DNA of 64,000 nt from contig JADANN010000018.1 of assembly GCA_018806985.1 (NCBI GenBank), forward strand, positions 714,501 to 778,500. The letters run 5' to 3'. The stretch is from Angiostrongylus vasorum (taxonomy: Eukaryota; Nematoda; Chromadorea; Rhabditida; Metastrongylidae). Under the pieces are notes generated by a model that saw nothing but the letters and a program-made list of their open reading frames with translations, was not told the origin of the DNA and did no database searches. This document shows, piece after piece, positions 35,847-50,000 of this stretch (the first letter of the stretch is position 1; the number at the start of each line of letters is the position of its first letter). The translations under genes and the position numbers were made by a program.

Positions 35847-38586
35847 TTTTTTGTGCGGAAGTTAATGTATGCTGTTTAACAACCTCACGATTGCTGAACA
35901 AGAAAACGACGCATTCATATTCCAATGGCGAGGCTAATAGAAAGTCGATGGGAACTATCGATAACCTTTCGTGATGTGGACCTCATGTTGCTAATTTCGT
36001 TGATGGTCCTGGTTAATTACGGCTTTCAATGTTCATCTGCCGTTAATCTACTAACTTAATGAGTAGATTAGTCCGTCTCCACCAGATATAATAGTTTTCA
36101 TACCAGAGCCATCCATTAAATGAGCAGTACTTCGTAGTGCTGGAGAGCTTCTTGCCAATTCCGTATGTTTCCAAATCCTTGTTGTGGTTCAAATCTACTC
36201 TAACTATAATATTGCACAATTTTCTACAACGGCGTCGTTGTTGCTGATTATTTGTGTTTGGAAATTGTACAAACAATACAACATGCACAACACCACTGGA
36301 GGGACGGATATTTACTGAACTCGTGGAGCGTGAAAATTGCCGATAGTGGTTCCACTCCATCTACTTTGATGTCCGCTTCAGAGCATGTTTTCGTTTTAGA
36401 GTCGCAGCTTCTTGCCAACTGTTTTTTCTTCCTGAAGTCCCTCATATATTGAGGATTACTGTGGTATAAAAATAGTAGTTGATGCGACTCATGTTGACGA
36501 ACTGCAACGCACACGCTACTAAGTTTCTTACATACCAGTTTGCCTTTCGAGGTTCCTGATGACGTAACTCTTACTGCTGAGATGTTTGCTACTGCTTTCG
36601 CTGTTGACTGCTTCAACATTCAGTCTTATGGATATTACTGGCGTCATCATTTTGTATCTAAAAGTGTTTCGAGGTCGGAAGCCATGGTTATAACTAAACG
36701 AAACAACCTCAAATCCAAAATTCATGCTTTCTATTGCTTTCTAGGAGTCGAATTCTTTTTCTGAGAGGGCATACCACTTTCATACAATATTATGTCAGCT
36801 CAATTTGCCTAACTAACCGTCAACTTTTGTATACAAGATGTTTTATTGATGTGCATTCTTTGTCCTCAGCTTTCACTTCAAATCGATTCCTATATTTAGT
36901 TGGCCATTTATTATGGAGCCTACATTTTTGATGAACAGCTACTTTATATAGCTCCTTTATGATGCTAGTCCGAGTAGCCCTGAACCAGCGGTTGAGTGCG
37001 ATGAGCTGTGTTTATGATAATCCTCCTCCTGCAAAGTGAATTCAGAACCGAATGAGAGCATTGCTTGCTGTGACTGGAGACGATCTGTAAAAATTCTCTT
37101 CATATCAACGGAAAGAAATGTCTTCCTAACTCAATGAACTTCGTGCATTTTTTTCTCACTGGAAGCGAACTATAAAAACGTAGTCGTTTTTTTCTCCTGG
37201 ATAAAAATCTCTTCTCTTTCGAATCATAAAGTGCAATTGTTCATGACGAACTCAGCGACAAGTAAGCCATGTGAAATTGATTTGCACCACGTGAACTGAA
37301 AGTCATAGTGAGAGAAAATGTGCTGCGAGTCTCGGGAAGACCTCTAAAGGCTTATTGGATTGACAACTTGCGGCTTGACATGTCATTGATGGCATGCAGT
37401 TAATGCGTTTCTGCAATGTCTATCTCTCCTTCTAAGCTCTTGTGTGTTTAGTTTTTGTTCAACATTGGACTTGCCAAAATTCAGCCTCAGTTTTCTGAAT
37501 GTATCGGTGCCAAAATTCAGACTCAGTTTTCTGAATGGATAGGTAACTCTTGTCCTCATAATCCCCCGCAGGCTCTGTTTTGCCACATTTCAAGTTCGAT
37601 GCACAGAACTTTAGCGAATTCAATTATTCGTATTCGCTTCTAATCGAATATACAGGTGAAAAGCAGCAACAAATGCCTCCATCCTTCTATTCGTAACAGA
37701 CCACTTCAAAATGCTGGTCTTTTAATTTACATCCAACCTCTTGCTTTACTGATTGTGGTTTAAATCGGTCATAAAATTTTAATCACATTTCCTTTCCTTG
37801 AATATCGAAGGCAGCATGAAACTGAGCAGAATATGCTGAAAGGAGCTTGGTAGCCTCTATGAACTCACCGTCTTTGATCATACTTGTCTTGATTTCTCGA
37901 CATTTTTCGTTCACTGCTTGAGCTGAGTGCCTTTATATTGCATCTACCACTTAGTAAGTCGCTAAAAAGCGTAGGAAAATTCTTGAATGGTGAGTTACTG
38001 AAGCGATAGAGTGCATTGCCATCCATTCGTTACATTAACGCTACTACTTCTTTTCTCTCGTTTCAATGAAATGCGAACAAACGAACAGAAGTGCTTCGAA
38101 GTCCAATCCCCCCTTCAACCAATCGCCATGTGAGGGTTTTATAGCAAGTTATCTTTGATAGTTCTTGTTGAGTATTTTGATGAAACTGCCACTACGAAAA
38201 TTCGGCAATGGGGAATCTGTGTTTTGAAGTATTAGCAAACATGGAAACGTCCCATTTTACATCTCATTTAAATTTGTCTTCTCAGCGCCCATCGTGAAAA
38301 CAACGATGGACATAAACAGTGAGTTTCTACTGAGTTTGCTCTTAACTTCTTATCATTTCCTTTGATTTGACTAGTAAATGCCTGGACGAGTTGTTTACTA
38401 TGACGCTTTATAGAGTGTAGAACTGAAAACAAATTTGTACGAATTGGTTGGATAGAATGCAATTTCCTGAGAACTTACGAGATTATTTGACAAACCGCGT
38501 GCAAAAATTGCTGTCTAGCCTTTTTCTCCCTTTAAAAAGAAGAAACGGTTCCCGACGATCTCACGATCTTCGCGCATCTGCCAGAA

Positions 38587-39006
38587 TCATCTGCTGTGTG
38601 CTGGCTTCATTTTCGCCGTAATTCCATCCACAGCTATCGTGATAACTTTGGTTCTCCGGGTATTCTGAGCTGTGCAATCATGATGCTTCTGATTTCGCAG
38701 TTTCCATGTTTCCATATGAGTACAGCAGTGGCACGTGTAGTACAATGATCTCACGTGGCCTGTATTGCACACGAACATGACCACCGAGTTCGATCTCGCC
38801 CTTGGCACACCCAGCCCTACTCTTATGGAATTCGCAAATTGACGCCCGATTTGTTCGGAAAAAGCTCTCCCTACTCTATATAGATCAGGAATTGGCCGAC
38901 CGTCGCGGATTACGAATGCAGTGGAAGGAGTCGAATGGAAAGTGTGTTGGGATGCGCGCAATGTGTGAAATCTACTCGTATGGAAAGAAATAGAACACTT
39001 AAACAC
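38587..39006 (-). CDS. Weak candidate exon, Cys-containing, unrecognised
   Basis: A 140-codon open frame in an otherwise gene-poor region. The last part has seven cysteines (SVVMFVCNTGHVRSLYYTCH, CCTHMETWKLRNQKHHDC) and ends ITAKMKPAHSR-stop. No clear acceptor or signal peptide supports its start, and no family is recognised. It may be chance; it is listed because it is the longest frame of the desert. Confidence 0.18.
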   Translation of the reverse strand: MFKCSISFHTSRFHTLRASQHTFHSTPSTAFVIRDGRPIPDLYRVGRAFSEQIGRQFANSIRVGLGVPRARSNSVVMFVCNTGHVRSLYYTCHCCTHMETWKLRNQKHHDCTAQNTRRTKVITIAVDGITAKMKPAHSR

Positions 39007-42000
39007 AGAAAGTTCACGACCTTTGTAATTTTTTTTCAGTGCACAATGAATTGCATGTTTATGGCTGGGTATGATTTACGTTCATATTCACGTTTTCTTA
39101 TGTATCATATGGAAATTGGTAGCTCTGCAGGTGCTACGCTTATGCTTTATCTAATCACAGTAATCGGCGATAGATGTTTAGCACCATATGATAGCACACC
39201 TCATTATAATCTGAAGCCGTAGTACTATTCCGAAGCGATTTCCTCGATTGCGTTAGCAGGAAATTGTTTCGGACTTATTCCATTCATTTATTAACCCCTT
39301 TAAGGACATTCACCGGAGAAAACGATGCGATTAGGATTTGTTAATGCTAATTTGGGTTGTCACCAAATTTTAGAGTTATTACGAGCTTTGTTTAACCTCC
39401 TGGTGCGTTATTACCATTTATTTTATTTTTTATCTTAATAAATTTACCCGACCCGACATCAGGTATTGTGCGGATTTCACCATTAACTTCATTCTCTCCG
39501 TTGTCACGAATTCATCATCCGTGAAGATCTTCAAGCATTTGGCTGTGAGCTCGGCTAGTGCTTGAGAATTTTTTCATCTTCTCTATTAATGTCGTTAAAT
39601 GCTCGTAGAGTCGATTGTACTCCTGGGATAGCCGCGCCTGGCTTGGCACTGCCAGATCTTCATCGCAACCAGTTGCGGTCCTTGTGGATCAGAGGCAGAT
39701 GACACGATGATGCGTTATTAAAGAGAAAAAAAAACGGTAGAATCTCCACATATAAACTAACGAACTACCCAGTAAACTTTATCTATTCCATTGTGTTGTA
39801 TTTCGAGACTTTTTCGATACTACGAATATGATGAATGTAGAAGTAGAGGCTTAGTCAACTTTTCTTCTCGAAAAGTTGTTGTCGGGTACTTGAAAAAGCG
39901 GTGGCCTGTTACTGACAGGTCTGTTGAGTGAGATAGAGCTGCATATTGATTATTTTTTTCAGCTTTTATCGTGCTTGTGGTTCTGTTGTCCTTCATTTCC
40001 AATATAGATCACGTTCGACCAAGTTCCCACGGCATTCATGGATGTTCCAATTCGTGGTGCGTTTTGTCGATTTTCTCTAAATGCCTCTCAACTACAATCG
40101 TTTGCCAAAGTTCAGGACGTTATAGTCGATGCATGCCAAGCCTGAAAAAGAAAATCATGTCGCTGTTCTGATTCAAATTTGGCTCCGGGAAATGCTTCGG
40201 TTCTTTTTCATCTGTTAAACCTTGTTGTCACTCGAGTGTCGTATAGATTTTTAGTTGTTCATCACTGTGTAGTCAACATTGGCAGTTATTCTCGTCACTG
40301 AGGCTGTCACTTCCATCACGAAACATCGGAAGACAACGTTTCACCACATAATCGTTTAGAATTTCTTGTTCAAACTCGACGTCCATATTGAGTATTTTCC
40401 ACGGCTTTCCATTGCTTTGAATTCATTCGAAAACTGCTGGGACTTGCCTCTTTTGGTCCTTCAAATAGACTGGAGTGAAGAGAAAATAAGCACAGAAATA
40501 TATAATAAAGAAATTTGGAGCGAACTCGGCGCTCTAAAATGATATTTATTATGAGCACGAAGACATAAAATTACTCAAAGGTAACCCATTATGATGTAAA
40601 ACGGCAAAGTCAGCATTATTTTTTTGTATAGCGTAATACATTTCATTACTTTCCTTTGTCTGCAGTCACCAATTATTCATGCCCAAATTGCATGCACTAG
40701 GAGGATGGCTATGCAGAGAGAGGTCCTTACATTACTCTTCTGACCCTGGATATTACTACACCATTTTCCTTTACTACATTTAACTAGGTGGTCCGAATCT
40801 AACGCGTCAGAATTGCTCTAGCCGTCAGTCCATCTTCAAGAGAGGCACTGCACTTGTTGTGTGTTTGAGCATATGGCTTAGATAGATATAACTTTTGAAG
40901 AACAATACATGCCATTCTCTGCCTAACATCATGCTTTTCTTCCAAGCTGATTTCGTTTCATTTATTTCCTTCGCCATTCGGAAATCAATACTTTCCAGTC
41001 TTTTATGTCTTTCTTTTAACACTGTTGCAGAGGAGAAATGACAAAATCCAAAAAACACATAGCAACTCATTTGACTATGAAACCACACGACACAATAGCA
41101 TTTCGTTCATTTGTTATAACAGATCTTTCCTATTGGAAATCTGCCTAGAAAGCCAATAACTTAGAGTAGAAGAGATTGCAAAACAAAGTCTAAGGAGGGC
41201 TATTGGGACATCGTAGTATGATTTCGTTCTTGTAGTCATATTTAATTCTATGGACGGAAGTTTGAATAAGCGTGAGACTACCACTTTTCGTTGAAAAGTG
41301 CATGTAAACGTTTTAAAATATCAAATTAAACGCAGTTTTAGGTTATTTCATGAATATTGAGGTGGTTAGTCGCGGTTGTAGGAAACCTGAGGCGTAGGTG
41401 AATTCAAGGACTGACCTTCATTCGCTTACTCCAACAGACTGACTTATAACATATATTCGCATTCAGACCAAAAGGTGAATGATAGCTCTTCCGGGACGAG
41501 TGAGAATTGTGCTGGTGCTTAGTCGACTTGCTTGATGATTAACATAGTTGCAGATGATGTAGCTGGTTGTCACATTTTATTTTTCATATTATTCCTGGTT
41601 ATCCACGTATGAAGACATAGACCTGGAACGATAGTACTCTTTGGACTGTCATAGGATGTTTCAAGATCCATGCGTTAGCCGGCGCTCGCTTTAAACACTT
41701 ACCATTTAAGGAAGTTATCCTGTCTGAAATCACTTTCCCTATTTTGTACCTGCGACGAAGCATTTTTTACCAGAGTGAATTAATTTATGATTTGTCATCC
41801 GTGAGAGAATGTCAGATTACCTGTGTGTCCTACATAGAATTATTTTATCAACCTTTTTTTTCAAGAAATTGCTCAGACATTACAGATATGTCTCTGATTC
41901 TATGAGGTCCATAAAAAATGTTTCGATAGCTAACGATTATTTCCAAAAATGGATCAAATGTGAAGAACTTAGTTAAAGCGCTCCTTTGGAAACCTCTTCC

Positions 42001-43664
42001 ATCTTTATACTTCTGAATTCGCACCTCGCACTCGAGTTCGAATTCTCGGTTCCTCTTCGTAATGGTCCGATTCCAATTTCGAGCAACTCTGACTACCTGT
42101 CAATAACATTTCCATTCGCCTTCTCCTCTTCATGAGTCTTCGTTCTTGTATCGATGTCTCTACTCCTTCTCATCCTCATACGCATAAACTATGGTTATGG
42201 GTTCGGCCAAAAAACAAGTCAGTTTTTCTTCTCTAACGAACAAATTTCATGACAATTCATCGACTTTGGAAAATCGATAGGCTTATTTCGCCTGGTAATG
42301 AAGTCGAACGCATGTGGATCGACCGTTGCTGTTCTCCATAACTTTCGTAGAACAGTCTTTACACTATCTTAATGCCATTTAGAGAATGATAATTTTTAAA
42401 ATATAGTCTTCACCACTAGATTTCCAATTGACGCAAGTGGTCGTCATATATTGCTGATGACGTCAGCTTGACGCCTGGAGCGATGTGCATTGTTACGCCC
42501 ACAAGTGAATAGACGAATATAACGTGTAGGAAAAGCTTTGAAACGTTATGAAGATTTCAAAAAATCTTGCCCTGTAGTGTCCGAGTGCATTATTGCTACT
42601 TTCTATAAAAAATAATCTTGATGACGAATGCACTCTAGCCTACACGCCTAAAAGCTGATTCGGCGCAATTATTCGATGATTCTGTTCCATGGGCGGACAC
42701 AGCGCTTGAGAAGCGGCTCGGTTGTCCACCAATCCTTGACTTCTTTCGTAGCCGTCATTTACGGTCCGACGATTGATGGACGAGAATTTTTTTACTCAAA
42801 AGTGGGTATTTTCTTTGTTCGAAATTCGAATTCGAACCCCAGACTTGTGGAGGGACAACTATTGCGGTCATGAGCGAAATTGGCTTCAAGCGGTGACGCA
42901 TCGCATCCGAGTTGTCTCGATGCGATCCTTTTTCATATAGTCACCATTCATTCTTAGGAATCGTGTTGTTGAGCGTTAAATGTAGGTGACTAGAATTGCT
43001 CACTTTCTCTCCATCTTACATTTTGGGATCCTCGTGCCGATGCAGCTACACACATTTCCTCATTCGGTACCACCAATGTCGCTTCTTAATCGGTAACACT
43101 GCATAGAATTCGCCAAGGTTTTCAAATGTTCAAAGTCATTATACTCTCATTTGGTATATGGGTATTGTGTTGTCTTCATCGCTACCATGGAGACTTTTGA
43201 AGCGTGTCGATGAAGCGCAACACTTCTCATTCTTGATTAACAATGCATTCGGTGGTGTCATAGTCCTCGTTACCCACTGCTAATGTCCGTTCTCAGAATC
43301 CGATTAGGTCGAGGTGATCACTTTCCGTCGGTCGACGGCTCTGTCGGCTTTCCTTCGCACACGGGCACCAGCCGCCAGTTCGCCGGCATGCGTGCTTCCT
43401 TCAGTGCTTGCACGGATGCTTGAACAACCTTGTTTCTTGAATGCCTTTCCTACTGCAACATTATTGGAATGATGTTTGCTATTCGAACTAGTTTGCAATT
43501 CTGTAACTGCAGCCTAGCGCATTGGTTTAAGACGCCTTAATTGGTAACTTCTGCTAGGAGCAAGTAGTGCAGATGGCAATATCAAACCTTCTTTCCATTA
43601 ATTTTTACCCTGTAATTAAAATTCAACCAAATAGAATGAATTAATCAACTGTATCGATTTAGCC

Positions 43665-43820
43665 ACAAGGAGTTAACACGTGAGCACCCGGTAGGGGGTA
43701 ATCGCTGGTTCGAAGCTCACCTGGAGTCCCGAGTCTCTAAATATCTCAACATCCTTGTGGTTGTATTTCACATAGTACCCTGCTGTGAAAAATTGTAGCA
43801 AGCAGTAAATAAAAAAGTTA
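43665..43820 (+). repeat. SINE-like family B copy
   Basis: Head with GAGCACCCGGTAGGGGGTAA and CGCTGGTTCGAAGCTCACC (box B-like), body CATCCTTGTGGTTGTATTTC, TAGTACCCTGCTGTGAAAA, tail GTAGCAAGCAGTAAATAAAA. Best plus-strand copy of the family. Confidence 0.65.
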
Positions 43821-46800
43821 ACATAGTGTTTACCTGAAATTTTACCAGTAGAGGTTTGAGCGAAGGGACGTGATATGGGCAAATGAAACATGCCTATGCA
43901 GAACACCTCGTCAGAAAGCAATTCTGCGGCTCGACGACCTATCGTACAGAGCTTCTAATTGTTTATCTTTGTGTTCAACAACTGTATAGAAAATCTGTCT
44001 ACTTGGATGCTACAGTTTTTTCCATGTTTAATTAATTAAGATAAAGAAATTAAATTCCTTCCGAATTCCTTTTTTTTATGTGTTTCTTCAAATGACAGTT
44101 GTCTATGACTTCCTGTCGTTCTCCGCGTACTTTTTTTTCACACGTAATCTCGGTCATTCATCAAGCCACAAAGAGCCAATATTGTCGAGTTAGTTAATCA
44201 TTTTGTTTTTTTCTTTGCTTACATGACCTGCCCTCGCATTTTTTTGTGCGCATCCCGTCATTTCTTACATTCGATTCCTCTCGTGCATCATCCACGAAGG
44301 GATTTCTCTCATGGGTTTGAAGATCTTCGGATCTTTGTGGGACATGTAGGTTCGGTTTTCATTTGTGCAGTTCTTCATGAATTCATGGATGAAGAATAAA
44401 TTCTAATCATCGAAAGGTTGGTTCTTTTTGGAATCCTTCGAGAGCTCTGCTAACGCATTCTCAGGTTTTCGCAACGCACATTCCTCGGCCACTGGAGATC
44501 GGAGAGAGGCCGTCCCATGCAATCAGATAATGTTTTCGAATTACAGCAATAAAATTCGTATTTCGAACTCCTTCTTGGGAGAACAGAACGTTGAAACAAA
44601 GTTTTTTTTTCCTCAAAAGATAACTCTGGGATCTGTAAGGTAACCTACACATTTCATCTTTTTTCGATATCATTGGCTCTCTTCCATATTTGTTTACTGT
44701 TCCATGTATATGTAAAAAGTTAGCCGATTTTTTTATACATTAAGTAAAAAATGAGAAATGTACAGCAAAACTGGTCTGTTTCAAAAGGTATGTCTTCAGT
44801 AGGAGATGTCGAGTAGATAGAGCTCATCAGAAATTTCATTTCCCAGAAGAGGGCGTGTCGAGAGGTACCAGCTCAATTCGTAAATCGAAAATTGAGGTTT
44901 GGTTCAATCGAAAGTTTGAAATCTTTTGGCACGTCGTGTCTAGTAATGCTCTTCCGTCATGGCTGGTTCTATGGTTTATAGCATATCATCGAATGGCTTG
45001 GAATTTTCGTTTTTTTCCCGAGACGTTTTTTTTTCCCGAGACACTAAACATGTTGTAGTTAAACTCAGCGAAAAAGTGGTGAAAAGCACGATTCTCCGCA
45101 TATTAGGAAATAATCGCTAGTAATGCTCTTCACTTAGGGCTATTTCTATGGGTTATGGCTTTTCGTCGAATGGCATGCTATTTTTTTACTGCTTGTCTTC
45201 CGAAACATTAAACAAGTTGTTACGCGGATCAATTCCATCGTTTCTTTTGTACCAATATTTATCATAGTCTGATCATGTAAACGCATTCTGTGTTAACAGC
45301 TCTTGGGATTTTTGCTATGATTGTTGTATGACCCCAAGCACACGTGGTTTGTCCGCGTGTGGTCAGAGCAAGCTAAAAAGAAGGCGAAATCGGCCAACAA
45401 CATCTGTTTTTAGGTGTTCTTTGGCTAATCGAACGCTATTCGTTTTCATCCATCGTTATTCTCAATCCTTTTAGGAGCCGATTCAAGTTAATCCAAGACG
45501 ACTAGTCAAGACTAGTAGGAGTAGATTTCATGTGCTTAAAGAGGTGCAAGTGCTATTCATTACCAGTTTCGTTTTTTCTTCCGAGTCTTAATTCGTCCCG
45601 TAGAGCTCGTTGCAGTGAGGATCATCGTGGAAAATTCGTTTGACGACGACTTGGTGAGCGGTTGTACAAATATAGTTGGGCATAATCTCAAAACTAACAG
45701 CAGTTCTACAAAAGACGGAAGTAGCTTGCCTTAGCGCGCCTTACTTCGCGAGGCTATGTGGGAGCGCCTGAGTGAGACGTTTTCTCATTAAAACATTCCA
45801 CTGGAAGTCTTCGCGGCGGTTCCCCCGAGGACCATTAGTGTACCTCTTATCAAGCAGGTCTACCAACCGTGAAACACTCACCGCTCCGAATTTCCAGATG
45901 GTAGCTAGCGTTCTCTCAACGTAAATTCCTCCAGAAACAACGATACACTCGCCAGCTACGTGTCTAGCGAAAATTATACGCAGCGTTGTTGACTCAATTA
46001 TCTTTTTCGCTGAGGAGAAATAATGCACTTGAACTTACACAATTTTGCTGCTCCGGACAGCTGACTAAAATTCGACTGAGTTCGTCTTGTTCGTCGTCCA
46101 CTTTGTTCCTCTCGAAAAATCGTAAAGGTCCACCACTGATACGATTTTTGTTCACCTCATTTCATACGGCAGTTAACGACAATTTTCTAAAAGTGGACAG
46201 GGTTTTCATCTAAGTAAGCATTTGTTGTCTTCTACTTCCTTTTTGAAACCCGTTACAATGTGTATGCAACCGAAGGCTTTTGTTGAAGTAGTTTTTTTTC
46301 CTTCTTAAGTGAAGTAGAAGGCCAAGCACTAGTAGAAGAGGGCCACTAGAAGTAGAAGGCCATTGAACCTAGCCGGAATTTCCATCTACCTATGAAACTT
46401 AACAGAGTCATTTCAAAAGTTTTTCAAGTTGACGTTTCTATCTCCATTTTGAGGTCCTTGTCGCTACATCGAACCCTCTAATGTCTTGAATTTGTATCTG
46501 AGACATAGTAGGGATAATGAAGTGATTTTGTTGTCTTGCCTAGACGGTCTTTTTTTGCGCGCAAAGGATGATTGGCTTTTTTTTAGGTAGATGATGTTAG
46601 GTCATTGTTACTACTCATAAGTGTATGAGAAAGGAGGATTCTGAGATATGCTCGAAGCGCACGTGGATATGGAGGCTGCACGATTTCCTCCCAATTGTAT
46701 AATTACAACTCAGTTCTAGTTGTTTACAAAATATCTGTTTTCCACGCTCATGTCAACATCGGACGGAAAGGCAGCCATAGTCTATTCTAACAAATATTGT

Positions 46801-46924
46801 ACGACAGTCCTGTATTGATTCATTAAACGACTTAGAGCTAAAGTCGTTCCCAGAATTTTGTTCAAATAGTTCTCCATATTATGTTCCTATTCAGCAAACA
46901 CCAGGTGTTACTTTATCCTTTATT

Positions 46925-47065
46925 CCTCCAAAGCCGACGTTTCAGCAGTATCGCCTTCTTCAGAGCCGTTTCATCAGCCATGTGCGACTCTGATCAGCTG
47001 TTCTTCCTCGATGGAAGGCAGGTAAGAAACGGCTTTGAAGAATAAATTGGAATAAAGATTAAAGT
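46925..47065. mobile_element. Foldback element 3 (short)
   Basis: Left arm CGCCTTCTTCAGAGCCGTTT and right arm GAAACGGCTTTGAAGAAT (47027 on) are inverted around ATGTGCGACTCTGATCAGCT and CCTCGATGGAAGGCAGGTAA, the same central modules as elements 1 and 2. Confidence 0.6.
46929..46969 (-). ncRNA. Hammerhead-like ribozyme motif, copy 4
   Basis: Minus strand: CGGCT CTGAAGA, hairpin AGGCGATACTGCT, then GAAACGTC and GGCTTTGG. Core intact including GUC; stem I GGCU/GGCU with two G-U pairs; stem II end pair changed to G-U. Confidence 0.38.
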
Positions 47066-50000
47066 AACACCTCGTGTTTGCTCCAACAGGAATATCGAGA
47101 ACTATCTGACCAATGCCGAGGTTAACAGAAAGTCGGTCGTGGGAATTTTGTTCAAATTTCTCGTTTCTGCTGTGGTGTTCAAAATAGTGTGTGGTTGGCT
47201 TGGAATAGGCTATTTCGAACAGATTAAACGCTACAATTTTTACCTACGCCACAAAAAATTCTCGGGAGGGTTCGTCACGGGGCTGTATGTCGTGTTCAAG
47301 TATCGCATAATAGTTTTGACAAAATCGAAAACATCCATGTAGTTGTTCTGAGACACGGCGAATGACCTACAGTGCGGTCGTACACTTAGTCATATCCACA
47401 TATGAATGAATAGATTTGCTTCTGTGTACTTACATTACATCGTCCACGCCAGTTCCAAAAGTCGAAATCAAGTACTATACAAGACAGATGATTCGAAGCC
47501 GAAATAATTCTCACCTCCTCTGCGGAAGAAGAGTGGGACAAGCTACCTTCATAGAAACCCAACACTCAAGCCAAAGCTCTTCGAGCATCCCTTGGCTACC
47601 CTCCCTCATATAACAGCATGAATAGATGCCCACTTATAAGCAGTGTGATGCTAGCTGTTTGTCTTCGTCGCTCAACGGGAACAAATGGTGAAACTTAACT
47701 GATGTTGCCTTGAGCCTCTCGCTGATATTCTATTTTTTGTTCTTTGTAGGTTTTTTCTGAAATGTTCCATGTATTTTACTTTTTGCGTCCATCTAACAAA
47801 GCGGTTTTGTAGAGTGTGTGTTTGTTTCCAGCCAACTTTTTTCGCTCTAATTTGTCAATCTTCCGCCTTTCCGTTTCCAGGAGCTCTACCGACTCTTGTT
47901 TTGCTGTCACGTTTCGTACGGAATACAGCGTCTTTAGCAGCGTGTATTTTAGTGCGACGAAATGCTTTCCAATATATAAACCAATATACTCTTCACCCTT
48001 CACTTAGCACTGAGCCTGGTAGAGTTTGCAGACAGTCTTGCTTATTTTTCGAAACTTCTCGTCTTTATTTATGCGTTTCCAAGTAGATTGCCTTGAAATG
48101 TAACCGTAAGGGGAAGTCGATTCCACTGTGTGTTCCAATTCCTCACTAATTTTTTATTTATTCTGGCCAGTCTGCTAACTCTAATGATGTGTTTTACTAA
48201 CAACTTTTTCTAACTTTTTCACCGTTCTTTCATCTCTCACGTCTATTTGTACTCACTTAAGGTCATCTGTTGTGTCAGTTTTTTTTCGCAAGTCAACAGC
48301 AGATGTAGTCTAGATCGATGGATATTCACGTTTCGTAATAAAAGAGGAGAAACTCTTTTTTCGTGAATTTCTCAGATTCGGAGATCTGCTGCCGGTTCAG
48401 AGTTCACTGTGTCCGCTGTGCAGAACATGAAGGTGCGTGCTCACGCGCAGCTCTCTTTGTTATTGCTACCAGCAGTTCAATCCCTTTACTGTTTTTCAGG
48501 TATGTTAATTAAATACCACTCATATTTTTTAAAACACTGTCTCCTTATCGTCTCCCTTTTTTCATGAGTCCAATATTCCATTACAAGTACGGGACTATTT
48601 AGGAGGTAAAGTTCATGTGTAATTCCAATTTGTAGACATGAAGAGTCGTAATCGTAATAAATTTAAACATTAAAAAAATGTATGGACATCAAATTCTGTT
48701 ATTTGTGGAAAAATTTGCTGTCATAGGGACCCTACCGACCTTAGTACGGAGTCGAACCACCAACCGTCTGCAACAGCAAACTGTATTAGCTTGCACCTAG
48801 AGCACACACGAACAAATGGCGTGACCCCTGAGAGAAATCTTAGGTTGAAGGGAAAATCCACACTCATTTAAATTGTTTTTTTAATCATGCAGGACACTGC
48901 CATAAGCGCTCTTTTTTGTTTATTACACTTTAGTGCTGGGCTCTGTCAAAAAATAACTGCAGTACTTGTGAATATCAATGGCAATTCGTATCAATCTGAG
49001 CCTTTTACCTCGAAAAACCTATGGTGTTGAGCGCCCGGGTCATTGCAGGTCCTCTGGATTCGCAGCACAAGTGCACTTCACAGTCGTACTGCGTTACGGT
49101 CAGGTCGAGGACCGGCCTCGTCCAGCGCTCGTGTGATGGTCAGCGTTATCGATATTTCCAGCCAAATTAAATTAAATGAGCCAAAAACCTGATTAAAAAA
49201 TGCCGACTTTCTAAAAGAACATCAGTTCTCTATTTGAGTATTGAATGCATAGATGCGTTTTAATAGTACTGTTTATGTTAGGGTTGCTGGGAAACAAGAA
49301 GTGATTTCTTTCTGTTTTCAAAAACGATCTTGTAAAAAGTCGTACGACAAGCCCAATGTGAAATTTTTCAAATTACCCATAACGAAAATTGGTAAAGTCA
49401 CAGTTTCTGTCCTTTTTAGCACAACTGTTTTTTTTTGCTCAGTAACGAAATGGATGATGTGATGATAACATGAAACGAAAGTAACAGGAGGCACAACAGA
49501 AATCAGTTGAATCGACTTCATTTTCGATTGATAGCTGTGTACAGGCAATTCTGTGGCTCAAATCGCACTTTGTGCACCGAATCTGTCGAGGCGGAGGATC
49601 GCTAATTCGGATTACATTTATAGAAGTAACGGTACGTCTTCTATTTGAAGAAGTTAACATACATCCCTCAGCTCTAATCATTTCATTTAGCTATGATTGC
49701 AAATATTTCATCGAATCCATAAATCTAGGTCCAGCATAATTGCATTTTGCTTGTTTAATTAGAACGTGATCGTGTTTACAAACCATGCGCATCCGACCCC
49801 CATCTGATCCGTTGGATCAGTCGCTGTTGGAATTCATGAAGGTGGTCAATTTCGTGAATCTCGTCGTCTGAGAGTGTCTTTTCATGGTCATTGAATCTGC
49901 TCATCCGCAAATTCAGTTGAAAAGCATTGACCATAGACCCCTTCGTCTTTCTTTCAGGCGCTCTACCGACTATGTCCAGTTTTCTTGGTGCTTGAGGTGA

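Noticed and set aside
36248..36619. 123-codon minus-strand frame (MLKQSTAKAVANISAVRV...)
   Set aside because: It could contain an exon ending at a GTATGT donor near 36536, but no acceptor, partner exon or homology supports a gene; too weak to list.
40825..41088. 87-codon minus-strand frame with a basic middle segment
   Set aside because: No splice context, no signal peptide and no family; likely chance.
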